Shown here piece by piece: positions 33,987 to 45,905 of a stretch of 64,000 nucleotides of DNA. Numbering within the stretch: the stretch's first letter is position 1; each line of letters begins with the position of its first letter. The position numbers and the translations under genes are program-made. The DNA is from Paracyclopina nana (lineage: Eukaryota > Arthropoda > Copepoda > Cyclopoida > Cyclopettidae): positions 8,072,501 to 8,136,500 of the forward strand of contig JAGUCH010000002.1 in the NCBI GenBank assembly GCA_019096065.1, in the 5' to 3' direction. The notes under the pieces were generated by a model that worked only from the letters and a program-made list of their open reading frames with translations, did not search any database and was not told where the DNA came from.

Positions 33987-34132
33987 TAGATTAAATTAAA
34001 CGGTTTTGGCTGTACATAGCAGGAATTTTCGTGAATCGTGATTTGACTCCTTTGAGATTTATTGCATTTTATGTTCCAACTGTGCATCTATGAAGTTTTA
34101 ATTACAATGTTTTTACCCGTTCTAAAAAATTG

Positions 34133-35319
34133 TTATGAGTGAGGATTTTGAACGTGACATGGGTCACTATGATAACTGTCTAAGATCTGAGGCCAATAAA
34201 GGACGTTGAAGAACAGGAAAGTCACAGGGTAAGCTATCCTCATCGAAGCATCAAGTTTCACGGCTAATGTCTTGTTCCCTCTTTGGCATAGAACATTTGC
34301 TATGATGAACTCCAGCATAATACAGAAAATGAAGAACATCACTGATACCATCCATATGTCTAGCAATGTAATGTATGAATGTCTTGGCACACTTTGTCTC
34401 ACGGACGCAAACATGGCCGTTGTGGTGAGTAATGTTGTCATGCCCATGGTCACTCGCCCTGTAAGCAAATTGTTGTCATTATTTTAGGTGTGCGTTAAAG
34501 TCGGTCGATTTTACCTGGTACCACTTCAGGAGAAATGTAGGTCGAAAGCCAAGACAGGATCACAAGAAGCACTGAAGGTAAGTACGTTTGTACTAGATGA
34601 TAGCTTATGTATCTCGAGAGGCATATCCTCATGAAAAGTCCGGGGTATTTGCCGTGGTCGTTATAGTCTGTGACATAAGTGTTCTCGAGCTCGATCGTAT
34701 AGTTGAATTGGTTCAGAGTTATATTCGGATTGATGTTGCTTAAATCCGTTCTCCATCGAACTGCAATTTCATCGTGTCCGTGTCCAAAGCTTTCAAAGTT
34801 AACTTCGCAAACTTGCTTGTCAACGGGGAAAAATTGCAGGTCAAGATCACAAGCGACATCAAAATTAATTCTGCTTGAATAGCGCATTGTCGAGTCGTTG
34901 TAAATCCGTAGAGAAGCTGGCTTCGTGTAGTAGGACGGAATTCTTATAGACTTCGTTCGATCAATGAAAAGATCGGGAATCCAAAAATGCTCCGCCATGG
35001 CCGGGTTGAGCGTTATGTACCTCTTTGGATAATCTTCGGGCAGTTTTACTCGGACTCTAGTTTCTTTCCAGTACATTCGCAGGGATGCTTCTAAGGATAG
35101 GATTTCTTCCATTTCGTTCAGCGAAAATATGGATCTAACGTTAATGCTGAAGTTGACGTGAAGTGGTCCCCCATCCAAAGGTTTAGGGTAGCGATGCAAG
35201 TTGTAGTGCGGTTGAATGTCCAAGAACTCGTGTAGATTATGGTGCAGTTTGTCTTTCGCGTGCGAACTATGAATGAGCACATGCAAAGCGATAAGTGCGG
35301 ATGAAAACAGCACTTGCAT
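34133..35319 (-). CDS. Cys-loop ligand-gated ion channel subunit, anion-channel-like
   Basis: Two exons (35319-34515 and 34458-34133) are joined by a 56 bp intron inside a Gly codon and give 376 residues. A start nine codons upstream at 35346 is also open, but MQVLFSSALIALHVLIHSSHA makes a good signal peptide. The extracellular domain has the Cys-loop CDLDLQFFPVDKQVC. M1 (YLPSVLLVILSWLSTYI), M2 (RVTMGMTTLLTTTAMF), M3 and M4 follow. The M1-M2 linker reads VPGR; GABA/glycine/glutamate-gated chloride channels usually have PAR, so selectivity is inferred as anionic but not certain. The M3-M4 loop is only about 20-25 residues, far shorter than usual. The subtype cannot be named. Confidence 0.85.
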
Positions 35320-35479
35320 GTTGCCGCACGTACCCAGGTCTTGCACAGAACTGGCTTGATCAAGGCACTGGCATTTTTCACTCCTACCTGTTTTAGTACA
35401 CTGTTGTCAGGCACTCTCTCACCTAGTGCACTTGCAGCTTTGAGCGTACAATTCTGTTAAACCCACATGTGGTGAGCAT

Positions 35480-36034
35480 TTATTTGGCAGGTTTGTGATA
35501 CAAGTGCAGCCAAACAACTAGAAATATTCCCAGTGTCATCATCCAATTGTATAATGTACCAGCAATTCCTAGAGCTATGAGAATGGCATCTGAGTCATCT
35601 TTAGCGCCCGGTGTTAAACCCTGTTCGCTTGTTATGTTCGGGCTGTATGGGATGTCCTTGTAATCAGCAGCGTTGAGAATCGTTAAAGTAATGACCGAAA
35701 TGACTTGTAGGGTAACAACCAACGATCCCACTAATCCATTCATGACATTTCTTCCCGTCACGTAAGTCCAAAGGAAAGTTCCGAGCTGCAACAGTGAAGC
35801 AGCCATGGAAAAAACCACTGGAGACCAGTTTCTCAGAGTCGTGACATTGGGTACAAAGCTGAAAACGTCCAGGAACACGATGCCGACCAAATTGGACAAG
35901 TATGTCCATAGTGCAAATGTTGTTGAAGCGCTCAAAAGCAAATTTGCTTGCATTTTATTTGTGATTTCACCGATTTCAGTGACGCCCGGCGATTTGACGA
36001 GTTTTGAAACTTTTAAAGCGTTAGCTGAAGGCAT
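35480..36034 (-). CDS. four-helix membrane protein, unknown family
   Basis: A single exon encodes 184 residues from MPSANALKVSKLVK; the frame also opens 12 codons earlier at 36070. Four hydrophobic segments (about residues 32-55, 68-92, 97-122 and 150-178) suggest a tetraspan protein with short loops and both ends on the same side. A glycosylation sequon NIT lies in the last large loop. I do not recognise the family. It sits between the WH2 protein gene (138 bp upstream) and the ion-channel gene (160 bp downstream), all on the minus strand. Confidence 0.6.
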   Translation of the reverse strand: MPSANALKVSKLVKSPGVTEIGEITNKMQANLLLSASTTFALWTYLSNLVGIVFLDVFSFVPNVTTLRNWSPVVFSMAASLLQLGTFLWTYVTGRNVMNGLVGSLVVTLQVISVITLTILNAADYKDIPYSPNITSEQGLTPGAKDDSDAILIALGIAGTLYNWMMTLGIFLVVWLHLYHKPAK

Positions 36035-36171
36035 TTTCAACACTTTTAACTTAAAAGTCGAACACGTCATACATAGTACATAGGTATTGTATAAGTAGAA
36101 GTTAACATCACACTAAGACAGGATTATTGTTACATTGAGAAAATATTTCTTCTTCTATTTCGATTTTTAAA

Positions 36172-39001
36172 TCACTGAATGTCCGCCAGCATCCTGGTAA
36201 GCTCTTGCCTCAGATCGTGGTGCTTCTCCTTTTGCATTTGCAGCAAGTCATATAACCGATCGATTTTCGCTTTTAGCATAAAGTTGCTTTTTCGCATTGA
36301 CTGCACACGTTCTGCGTGTCGCTCGACACGTTTGTTCAAGCACTCCCTGGTCGATTCATACTCTTCCTCTGTAAGCTCGCTTTCATCCACTTCCTCGTTA
36401 TCCGATTGTGGATAGTTGTCGAATAGCTCTGCTCCGGGATCTTCCTCGTCCTCCTCAGCCTGTTTGATGACGTCCTCTACGGTTTCTACTACTTCCTCGT
36501 CGTCGCTCTCCTTCGTTTCCCATTCGTCATCCTCATTGGAGTCCCGCTTATGAGTGTTAGGAACGAGCTCATCCTCGTCAGAGAAATAGCATTCTTCAAG
36601 CTCCTCGGCTGCCTTTTGCTCGGCTGCCATCTCTCGGATTTCTTCCTTGAATGCCTCGTTCATCTCATTGATTTCTTTGCGTAGCCGTTTCCTCGATTCG
36701 ACTTCATTGCCTATGGACTCAACGAGGCATTCGATGCGCTCTTGCAAAAGTTGCCTCTCCCTCACGACAATTTCTCTTTTATCCTGGACGTGCCGCAGCT
36801 TGTTGTTTAGGCCGTGAATCTCACGTTTAAGCATCCACGTGTAGTCTCCGTCCTCACCATCTTCAGCTTGAAAATATTATAATAGAGTTTATTCGTGAGT
36901 CATAGCGATTTTTTAAGAAGTAGGTTACCTTCATATTCCGACGTCACTGAGGCTTTTTTCTGGACTATTAAAGGAACGTTATCTAGCACAATCGAATGCT
37001 TTTTGTATCTGCTTGATTCTAGCTCTGACATTTGCCGCTGCATCTCCTTGTACTTGGATTCCCATTCCTCTGCTAGTTTTCTGGCTTCGTCGACTTCCTC
37101 CCGCATCTCTTCTATCTCTGCTATTTCTTCCTCGTAAAAGTTCTCCGATTGTTGCTTTATTGCTGCAGGAGTAGAGTGAACATGGGGAGGAGGAGAAGGC
37201 GGCGGCTCTTCCTCTTCTTTCACTGAAACCTTGATGGTTTTCTTGGCCACCAATTGAGGTTGAGAGGCTTCTTCCTCCTCTTGGTCATTTCGCTGAAGGC
37301 AGTGGTGATCCTCTAATATCTGCTGCACTTCTTGCTGAGTCTCGTTGCTTTCACTTTCGCTCAACAAGCGGATCACTGAATGCCTCTTCAAAGCCACGGA
37401 GTTTCGTCTGGCCTTTGAAGCATCCTCGGAGCCCTCAGGGAACCCTCCAGTCGATTCAGCTCCCGACATTTTGGCAAACTCTTGCTTCAGCCTTTCCAGC
37501 TCCTGTGCCATTCTCTTATTATCTTTTTCAAGAAGCTTTTTAGATCTGATCTCTAGGTCTAGGAGCTGTTTGGTGGATTCTAGATCATCCCTTAATTTGT
37601 CCATGTCCTCGTCTTCATCATCTTCGATCAGGGGCTCGTCAAAGGTCGAACCCATCTTTAGCTTTTCCTCTTTGGTCAGTTGCCGGCGGAAAGCCCGAAT
37701 GCCTTAAAATGAAGGTTAAATTACAGCAACGAAGGAGTTGGCTTGCTTGAAAATATTCCTTGTCCGTGACAAAGTACGTACCCATGAGGTTTGGCTTGCT
37801 TCTGTCATTAGTTTTGACGTGCCTCAATTTGACACCTTTCTTTATCTCGTGGAAAATGTCGTTTTCTGCCAAGTTCTTTTCGGAATCGTAGATAAACTGA
37901 AAATAGTGGAGCAAAATTTGTTGTAAAATCCGTAGCATCCGTAATAGTATAGCCATTACTTTTCCCTTTATTTTAATTTTGGTCAGCATCGGCTTGCTCC
38001 TGTCATTGCAGACGGTTTTTTTCAGCTTCTGACTGTGGCCATAGCGAAAGCCATCAATTTCCCTCATGAGCTCATTCCAGTCTGGCCTCTTAAGGGGCCT
38101 CTTTTTCAATGCCTCTATTTTGCTTAGCTTTCTTGCGCGTGCCTCATCAATCGCTAGTTGAAAAAAATGCATTGAAATTACTTCACAGGCCGTGACGGCT
38201 AAAGCTAATTATTAACCAGGCGGCGGAGGAGGTGGCGGTGGCGCAGGTGCTGGTGGCGGAGGCGGTGGAGGTGGTGGCTCAATTTTTTCTGGCTCATCCT
38301 CCTCCTCGTATTCTTCATCCGACCAATCCACTGGGGCTGTCCTTGCAATTTTCAAAAGGTTCCCTTGGATCTTGATGTCTGCCTTGCCACTCGCTTCTTC
38401 CACGAGTTTATCTTCATTATTTATATGGTTATTTAAATGGTTGCCATTTGAGATGGCATGAGTGCCATTCGTGTGATTCCCGTTTTTCATGGCTGTTCCA
38501 TTTGTGAGGCTCGTACCATTGTTCATCACGGATGGTTTGGGTGGGTCTGGAAGGGTTTTAGGTGCGGGCTGCTTTTCTTCTTCTTCCTCTTCGGATTCCC
38601 ACTCCCATTCACCTTCGTCTCCCCAATCTTCTTCTGAAAAAGATTCGGATTAGAAAGCTGCCTTTTCAATTTTTTAAAGGTCCAAGCAGTAGGTATCTTG
38701 AGTACTAGGTAAAAATTGTGCTCTGCTTGCAATGAAGTCACTGAGTGGTATGATTACTGTTGTTACAGAATCGTTAAAAGCTTGCAGTTGAACTTTCAGT
38801 TGCGAAGCCGATACTTCGGCTTTGACGTTTCGTAATTCTATAGGTGTGGAAAAGTCGTTAAGTTAGTGAGAGAGGGTGATTGATGCGGGGAAAACAAGCA
38901 AAATTAGGCGAATATTGTAGACGTTAGTTCTGTTGAATGGTAATACCTTCTTCTTCAACATTCATGGTTGGTGTTACTTGTTCAGCATGTGGAATTGGCA
39001 T
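36172..39001 (-). CDS. WH2-domain, poly-proline, coiled-coil actin-binding protein (SALS-like)
   Basis: Six exons (39001-38947, 38633-38217, 38153-37960, 37896-37782, 37702-36929, 36866-36172) join in phase to 749 residues. After an acidic Trp-rich N-terminus (EEDWGDEGEWEWES) come an Asn/Gly-rich stretch and a poly-proline run (about residues 137-157). Two WH2-type actin-monomer motifs follow, ending in NDRSKP: about residues 181-215 (LMREIDGF...LKKTVCNDRSKP) and 235-260 (IFHEIKKGVKLRHVKTNDRSKP). The rest is acidic coiled coil. Poly-proline plus paired WH2 motifs recall insect Sarcomere length short (SALS), which lengthens thin filaments from pointed ends. That match is from memory of the domain plan, so no symbol is given. 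It probably binds G-actin. Confidence 0.8.
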
Positions 39002-39419
39002 GATCTCTTTGCTGCTTCACGCGCACAATTTTAATTTAAGCGCCAACCACAAACACTGAAAGATATAGCATGCCTTTTGCACTGGGAATCATGCACTCAA
39101 GTCAAGATCAAAGTTTTGTCGCTTTTTAGGATCTCTTTAGGGTCTAGTTTAAAATCAGACTTGTCGGTGGTGGTTTTAGGTTGCTCTTTTTAGTTAGTCG
39201 ATTTAAAGCTGGAAATGAAAAGCGTAATGAAAAGAGAAAGCATCGCTCAGCAAGATTTTCCTGTCTGACTGAAGTGTGAAATGAGGTCGTAAGGCAAGCC
39301 GCTTTTGAAACGCTGTTCAGCTTCTTCTTCGATGGGTGAGCGAGGCAGCGCAAGCAAAGAGTGATAAATTACCTTGAAAGCTCACTGTATTAGGGAATAA
39401 TAAAAGTCCAAATCTACTA

Positions 39420-40327
39420 TTAATCAAGAAGATGTACTGCCATATACAGAATAGTAAGCTGTTTGTTTTGGAGTCGCGCCAATGTGCACTTTTTTAGCCA
39501 TTGTCTTTGGTGGTCAATCTTGGTCATGCATTTTGCAATTCTCATGCTCTCTTTCTCATATGTCTTGCCTTTCTTTCCCTTTTTCATCTTCTTTGAATTA
39601 TCTGCTGATGGGCGAGCAGAAGCATTTGTTGTTTTTCCCTTGCTTGACGATGACTTTTCCTTGAGCAACTTTTCTGTCAAATCAGTAATGAAAAAACAGC
39701 TGTGAATTTGGCAGATATCTGTGCTAAACAAACTGTGTTAAAGCAATTAGGTATCTATTTCTCTGAAGCCAAGCTAAAAATTATTGCCATGCAAAAAGTG
39801 GAAGTAAATGCAGCGTCTATTTATCAAAATCTACCACTCGATCACTTAGCTCGCTAACCTTTTCCTTCAACTTTCTCCGGCTTAACCGGCTCAATCGATC
39901 CTTGCCTGATCAGCCTATCAACCGGCGTTTCTGTAGCTTCGTCATCCGAAGAAGCAACGTTCTTGGCCTCTTTGGACAGAGACCTGCTCAACATTCTGGC
40001 CACTGGCCTCAATTGGCTTCTCGCATCCTGGTAAAGCGACCTCGAATCTTCAGGCAATGACGGAGGCCTGACCTTCGGGGGCGGTGACCTCTGCCCCTCG
40101 ATGATGTTACTATTATTCGCCTTGACACACTTGTCATTTTCGACTTCTTGGGTGGCAATTGCTTTCTCTTTTATGACGTTGGCCGTTGTCTCGGATTGGC
40201 CTTTATGCGGACCTGATACCTTTGCTTCATTACCTTGTATGCCTTTGATGGACGTGTGGCTGGACTTCCGACGGGATTTCTTCAATTCCTCGGCCCACGG
40301 GTTGCTACTTGGCGTTTGCCCTGGCAT
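39420..40327 (-). CDS. hypothetical basic protein upstream of the WH2 gene
   Basis: Two exons (40327-39859 and 39673-39420) join inside a Glu codon (GAAGGAAAAG then AAAAGTTG) and give 240 residues. The first exon starts MPGQTPSSNPWAEELKKSRRKSS and is Ser/Pro-rich, with likely phosphorylated runs (MLSRSLSKEAK, RLIRQGSIEP). The second is Lys-rich (KKMKKGKKGKTYEKES). No membrane helix or known domain is seen. It lies head-to-tail with the WH2 gene and could be an alternative 5' part of that locus, but it has its own stop. Not recognised. Confidence 0.55.
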
Positions 40328-40813
40328 CTCATTGACGGCCGCTTTTCAAATAGCTATGCGGAGAGATGAAGAATAGATTTGCAATGTTTTCCTGGCAAAT
40401 TGGCGAGATCGCCGCTTCAGTTGGCCTTGAATATAGTAGAATGTTATGAGTGCTAAGGAAAGTTCAAGCACTAAAAAGGACGGGCCAGGATGCTCTCTTA
40501 AGAAGGTAGGTCAAGGCTACCTTAAGCGCTATGAAGGAAAAGTCTAACTAAGCTCAAATTGCGACAGATTTAAGATAGGAATCGTTGAGTCGCGCTAAAT
40601 TCCCTTGACCAAATTTTTTACTCAAAGTAATCATTCAATGCTGTTTTGGAAGAACTAAACGAGGCTACAATTGCGTTTAGGTGCAAAGTTGCTTTTCCAC
40701 CTGAAAAAGATGGCTAATGCCGAAAGAGTTTTGCTGTCGGACCACTTTAGAAGCTCCTCTCAACTAGCTTAACTAATGAACGAATTGACAAAGTTGAGTC
40801 AGAATTCGGAGTA

Positions 40814-41531
40814 GCCTGGTTCCAACACGGGATATCAGCATAGTGTAAAGGGCTGCATGTACGTAGTTCGCAACCTTAGGAATAAGAACGGACGGTCATC
40901 TAGAAAGGGAAAATTGACCGGCCTGCCGACAGGGGCGCCGCGAAAATGGCTATGTTAATTAGGAAAGCCAAAAATTATTGCTATGTCTTGTGCGTAATTT
41001 AAAAAGGTAAGCCGATAAAAGAGATATTTTTTGATAATAATTTTCATTTTCTGATCGCCCATCGGGATAAGCCCGAATTGTTAAAATTGCTGCTCGACTT
41101 AGTTCAAGCTTCTTCACTTTTTTTCTGTAAAATACGAATACAGTACAAAATAATCAAGCAATATCTTTCTACAAAAAAGAATCATTGCAAAAACTAGGTC
41201 TTGAATTAAAATTGATCACTACATTGCCAACAATTCTAAAATTATTTTTTCAAAGAAGCCTTAAAAATGTCAGCGCAAAGATGGGTTTTCCCTTTATAAC
41301 ATAGCTAATTTGAGCGCACGCTTCCTCAAAAAACGAGATCGTCCGTTCTTATTCTCAAGGCAGTGAGTGACGTCACTGGCTAACCCGTACATACAGGTCT
41401 TTAGCATAGTGCAGTACGGTAAACCAGTTAAGTCAGGTTGAGCAGAGCGCGCGAGCTAGCTGTGACCTGACTGTGCTAAAAAGTCAAGTTACGTCTCCTG
41501 ACTATGCTGATTTTCCTTGTTGGAACCGGGC
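40814..41531 (+). mobile_element. inverted-repeat element G (outer)
   Basis: The ends are near-identical inverted repeats of about 31 bp (left begins GCCTGGTTCCAACACGGG; right reverse complement begins GCCCGGTTCCAACAAGGA), both continuing to ATCAGCATAGT. TA flanks each end. A second element sits inside at 40874-41360. No coding capacity; a palindrome GTGACGTCAC lies at 41367. Confidence 0.85.
40874..41360 (+). mobile_element. inverted-repeat element nested inside element G
   Basis: Inverted ends CCTTAGGAATAAGAACGGAC (left) and CCTTGAGAATAAGAACGGAC (right, reverse complement) match 18 of 20. The spacing and distinct ends suggest a separate non-autonomous element inserted into the outer one. 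No clear target duplication was seen. Confidence 0.7.
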
Positions 41532-41790
41532 TATAGCAATTTTCAGTTACTAATTATATACTGTGATACGATTTCCTCCTGTTATAATCCAGTCTATCGA
41601 TCTGACTCAGCAATTTAAAGCTTAAAGCAATTTGAGGGATATTATTTATGTACATCGAGCTACTGGTGATTTTACGAGTGTTTTTCCATTTTAAAATCCG
41701 AGGTCAGCTTTTTGTAAGCCCTATTTTATGCTCCCCAACGCTATTTTTTGGCATCCTGTGGTTTGCGCGTAATAGAGTAGACTTATAAAA

Positions 41791-41866
41791 GGTGCTCCTA
41801 TAGCTCAGCTGTTAGAGCGTTGAATTCTATATTTAGTTGTCTTTGGTTCGACTCCCAGTCACGTCT
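41791..41866 (+). pseudogene. degenerate tRNA-like sequence
   Basis: An A-box-like TAGCTCAGCTGT (41801) and a perfect B box GGTTCGACTCC (41845) have tRNA spacing. The D stem (GCTC/GAGC) pairs, and a run of T at 41871 could terminate RNA polymerase III. The acceptor strands do not pair and the T stem has a mismatch, so a working tRNA is unlikely. The middle (GTTGAATTCTATATTTAG) resembles a decayed tRNA-Arg(UCU), or the head of a tRNA-derived SINE. Confidence 0.45.
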
Positions 41867-43610
41867 TCAATTTTTTTCTTAATTTCACAGAATTTTGTTT
41901 TAAGAAAATGAGGGAGATAAAATTACTTTATCTTCGAAAATTGAATCCCGAGTCATTAACATGTTAAATATTCATCAAATTGCTTTAAAAGATAGTTTGG
42001 CTCAGAGCAGTACACTTTGCTAATAGTTGAAACGTTCTGAAAACTCAGTTCCAAAAATCAGCCTAAAGTTGGCGGCCGGTCGGGATACGGTAGTACGATA
42101 TCTGCCCATTTTTATTCCACCGTTCGTTAAACCATTTTATGCTTTATTTAATTAGATATTTGGTAATTTTACCGAAAAACCATGAACACCTCCAGTTTTC
42201 GTTCCGATCGAAGCTGTACTTTGATACTGTATTTTTTTCCTAATATCCACTCCTCTAGTCTGGCAGTTCTTTGAGTATGATTCAGAGGAATAGGCTTCAA
42301 AACAAGTCCTTTTATTATTATTATTTATTAGTTATTTTTTGCTTACCGCGCTTCAAGCATTCTCTTTTCCCTTAGAAGGCTTTTTCTAAATACATTCATC
42401 CAAAAATGTCTTTGTTAGTTGGCTTTTCTTTTCACAATAAAATGCATTTCAGAATCTGTTCGTTGGCATTTAAAAAATTATGGCCTGGCAGAAAATAATC
42501 TGTTGCCTATTCTCAGCTTCCTAGTTTTTCTCATTAATTGTTATTTTCAGGTGTGACTAACTGCTTCAGAAATGCGGGATTGTTTCGCCTCCTCAAAACG
42601 AGCACAGTCAGCAGCATTTTTAGGTGGAAAAGCTTTAAGTTAGTGCGTGAAGGTTAGGCTGGGATAAATGCAGACCTTGCACTATGAATATGAGTACTAC
42701 TACGTACGTGGGGGGAAATCCCCGGCGCTGTTTTAAATTGGAATGTAAACATTGCATGAAAAACAGCAGGCAGAAGTAGTGAAAAGTTGCAGAGGAGGCT
42801 GGCCAAAAAATTCCAATTGCTTTCTCCTTCTTTTTATATGTTCTCTTTTACTCTTCGCCTAATAGTAATCACGAAATAATAGACGAAGTAGGCTTTTCCT
42901 CGGGCAAAAATTAGCCCATGGATGATAGCCGTATGATCCGGCCCTTCTAGAGATGATTCTTTTTTAAAATAAATGATTATTTGTCAGAGTTTTTTTTATT
43001 TGTGAAAGGCACGCATCCTTTTTGTGTTGGCTAGACCTTGAAAAAGTTGACAACCGACTGATGAAACATTGTCAAAGATATGAGAGGAATTCAGAATAAC
43101 GGAAGGAAATATGTTGTGTTTGAAGGTCAAGTTGATTTGCCCGTGGGCGTAGGCCCATCCCACAAGCAAAAATAATGGCTCTAAACAGTTCTAACTGTAC
43201 ATGCCTTCATGTCTGTAGTAACTTCAGTCGCCCCAAGGGAAATGGCAAGCTCTCCTTGATAAAGAGCACAATTAAAATGTCATACTCTCGCTTTCTCCAG
43301 TTGTATTTAACAAAAAGTGCGCCATTTTTTTTCATTCTTGCTTTGTTATTTTAAAATATCATATAGGGAACAGCAGTGGGAATGTAAATTATAGAGGGTG
43401 CTAGTATCAGTCAGTAAGCTCACCAGATTCATCGCGCAATTTTTGACGTTTTGGAAGTTCTTCTTAGTTCTGACATAAACTAAGAGAGCAAGTACTTCTC
43501 TCAGGCTACGCAGGCAGGATAATACTAGGCAGAATTGCTTATGGAGGGCGCAGCGATCTATTTTTCACTTTACTGTCATTCCCTATGGGAAGCGAAAGAC
43601 GAACAAAATG

Positions 43611-43660
43611 CAATAGATGGTGCTGAATTTTTGGTTCTTTAAGCGTGAGTAGCAATTGCG
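43611..43660 (+). repeat. dispersed repeat E, copy 1 (fragment)
   Basis: ATAGATGGTGCTGAATTTTT followed by GGTTCTTTAAGCGTG matches 47034-47080 (ATAGATGGCGCTGATTTTTT then GGATCTTAAGCGTG). Only about 45 bp align by eye. Confidence 0.5.
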
Positions 43661-44489
43661 GAAAAAATAGCTCTTCTCAAGATGATCTAGAATGTAAGGT
43701 GAACTACCAGCTGAAATTATCTAAACACGGAGTCTAACTATGCTATGGAAGGGCTTCTGACAGAATAAATAGAATTCCGTGGAAATAACCGGGCAGAGCT
43801 ACTCTTTTTGATTAGAAAAAAATCTGTCACTTATAGAAAGAGTCAAATGAGGGCAAATTTGTTGGGAAAAAAGCCAAATCTGGTCGCTCAAATTAATACG
43901 TCACTCGCATCATTCTTTAGCGTGCGCTCAACTTCACGCGAGCAAAGGGGGAGCAGAATCTGATTTTGAATTTAGCGCCTTTTTTTATGTACTTGGACGA
44001 CTGTGGCGCCCTCGAAGTAATGACAGAATCTTGGTTGCGTGAGGCTTAAAAAAGTTGCGTCAAGGCATGCCTTGGTGGACGGGCCTGGCTCTTCTGACAA
44101 AAAGTAAACAAAACGTTTTTTCGATTTGTTAGGGAACAAAACGACCAAGAAAGTTCTCTATTTGAGCTTGTAACAGTACAATTGATTCAAGGAACAGATT
44201 GGTACTATTTTGAGTAAGATTCATGAAAGTCAAGGAGTTTTGGATCATGAGTCTCATCATATCTAGACCTGAGCATGATGGATCGAATAAGACAAAATAG
44301 CCTTACTTTTTGCAGCTCAACTCTGTGCGAGTTCGAAAGAAACATGTTCATGTAGTGTGGACTCAATAAAAATGGCCAGTTTTTAAGCAAATTAGCCATA
44401 ACTTGCAATGAATTGAGGAAAAAGTATTTTCTGGTAATCATGATGGCCGTTTTATAGTTGTTGTGCTGGCATGGAAAAAGCTAAGAAAA

Positions 44490-44770
44490 TTGGAAAAAGC
44501 CAGCCCAAAAGTAGTGAACTGTCCTTTATTTTTAGAAATAGTTCTCAAAAACTTGGTAATATCTTTGAATCTAGGGCTTTGAAAATAGGTATCTTTAGCA
44601 TTGCAAATCTTTTAAACTAAAAGTAGTTTAGAGAACCAAGGAGAACGAAAAGATATTGCATCAGAGAACCAGCCAATTTTGATTGTGAGCCCACCTAGAC
44701 AAGGCGGTTCTCAGCCCTCCATGGCTTCAACTAAAATCCGCTAGTTTCGCCCAATCTCAAATTCATGTAA
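44490..44770 (+). repeat. dispersed repeat B, copy 1
   Basis: GCCCAAAAGTAGTGAA near 44505 and GAGAACCAGC...GCCCACCTAGACAAGGCGG...CAGCCCTCC...AATCCGCTAGT around 44660-44745 align, in order, with 51627-51860. The copies are diverged and non-coding; the family boundary is uncertain. Confidence 0.55.
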
Positions 44771-45905
44771 TATTGATTTTCTTTACTTTAAAGAATTTTG
44801 CTTCATCGCGTTCATCAGATTTAAAAAATACCTTAATTTGTTGCCTCGATCTTGAATTCGGAATTATTGTTCTTCTTTTTCTATTGCACCTAAATCCGAT
44901 AGATAGCTTTTTTGGAACCGAATGTGTAGTTTCAAGTCACTTCCATTTCTGTTCGGCTAATCCGAAAGATTAGCTAGAAAAAAGTCAATGGCTTTCTTCA
45001 CACTGATTTCACCTTAATGTCTGTCAAAGCTGAGAATTTTTCTTTTTCGGTAGATACTTATGACTTGGATGTTGGCTCGATACTGACTTTACGGGCCAGC
45101 ATTGAGCACCTTTACGTCTTCGTCTCGAAATCGGCTCCATAAGCCAGGCCAGGAACAATTTTCGATTATCCTTTCGTTTTTTGAGTTAGTAAGCTTTTTC
45201 TCTGCCCAACGATTAGTCATCAACTTAATTATATACACAATGACGACCTAACTTTTCAATTCATATGTTTATTAGTATTTAAAAAATCCTTTTATCGTGA
45301 AAGTGCATAATGTATTTTCGTTAGATGATAAATGCATCTTTTCATTGAAATGTGCCTTCTTTATCTCCTCCTGTAGCGGTACTTTTAACGCATTTGTCAA
45401 ACCATAGAAACGAAGTTTTCTACGTAAAAACAATATGTAGCGGCCTATTTGAAAGCTACCTATATTTTGCATGCGTTCTTTTTCATGTGTCTCAGTTGAT
45501 TTTCCTGGCAAGAAACGGCTCTCTAGCTGAAAGAGGCTGTGCGCGTGCATTTGTGAGATTGAGCGAGCGCATTCTGAGTTTTAGCAAAGCCAAAAATGCC
45601 TACTATTACTACTGCACAGCTCTACTGTAGTAGCTAACAAGTCTCTGTCCTTCTTCATAGGTAGTTGTAGAAGAAAGCACTGCAAGTAATCTATTTGGTC
45701 AAACAAAGCCTATCTTATAGATTGTCAGAGTCTTTCTAAAAGCCGGAAAAAGCCATAGCATGCATAGCCAATTTAAGTACCGTTGTGACTTATGAAAATG
45801 TAGTTGTGAGGGTGGTTGATGTGGGATAAGGATTTTTTATCGAGGTTGCGTTATCTTGCGACGATACATTCCGACTACATTCAGACTAGAGAACCCATAA
45901 TTGGG

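Noticed and set aside
39144-39353. Minus-strand 69-codon ORF between the basic protein and WH2 genes
   Set aside because: It has no coding signature and does not splice in phase to either neighbour.
41820-41845. Possible amber-suppressor tRNA with a CTA anticodon
   Set aside because: One folding puts CTA in the anticodon position, but that stem needs two G-T pairs and the acceptor arms do not pair, so the sequence is better read as a decayed tRNA or SINE head.
45352-45630. Plus-strand 92-codon ORF in the gene-free region
   Set aside because: AT-rich sequence with random-looking translation and an overlapping ORF on the other strand of equal length.
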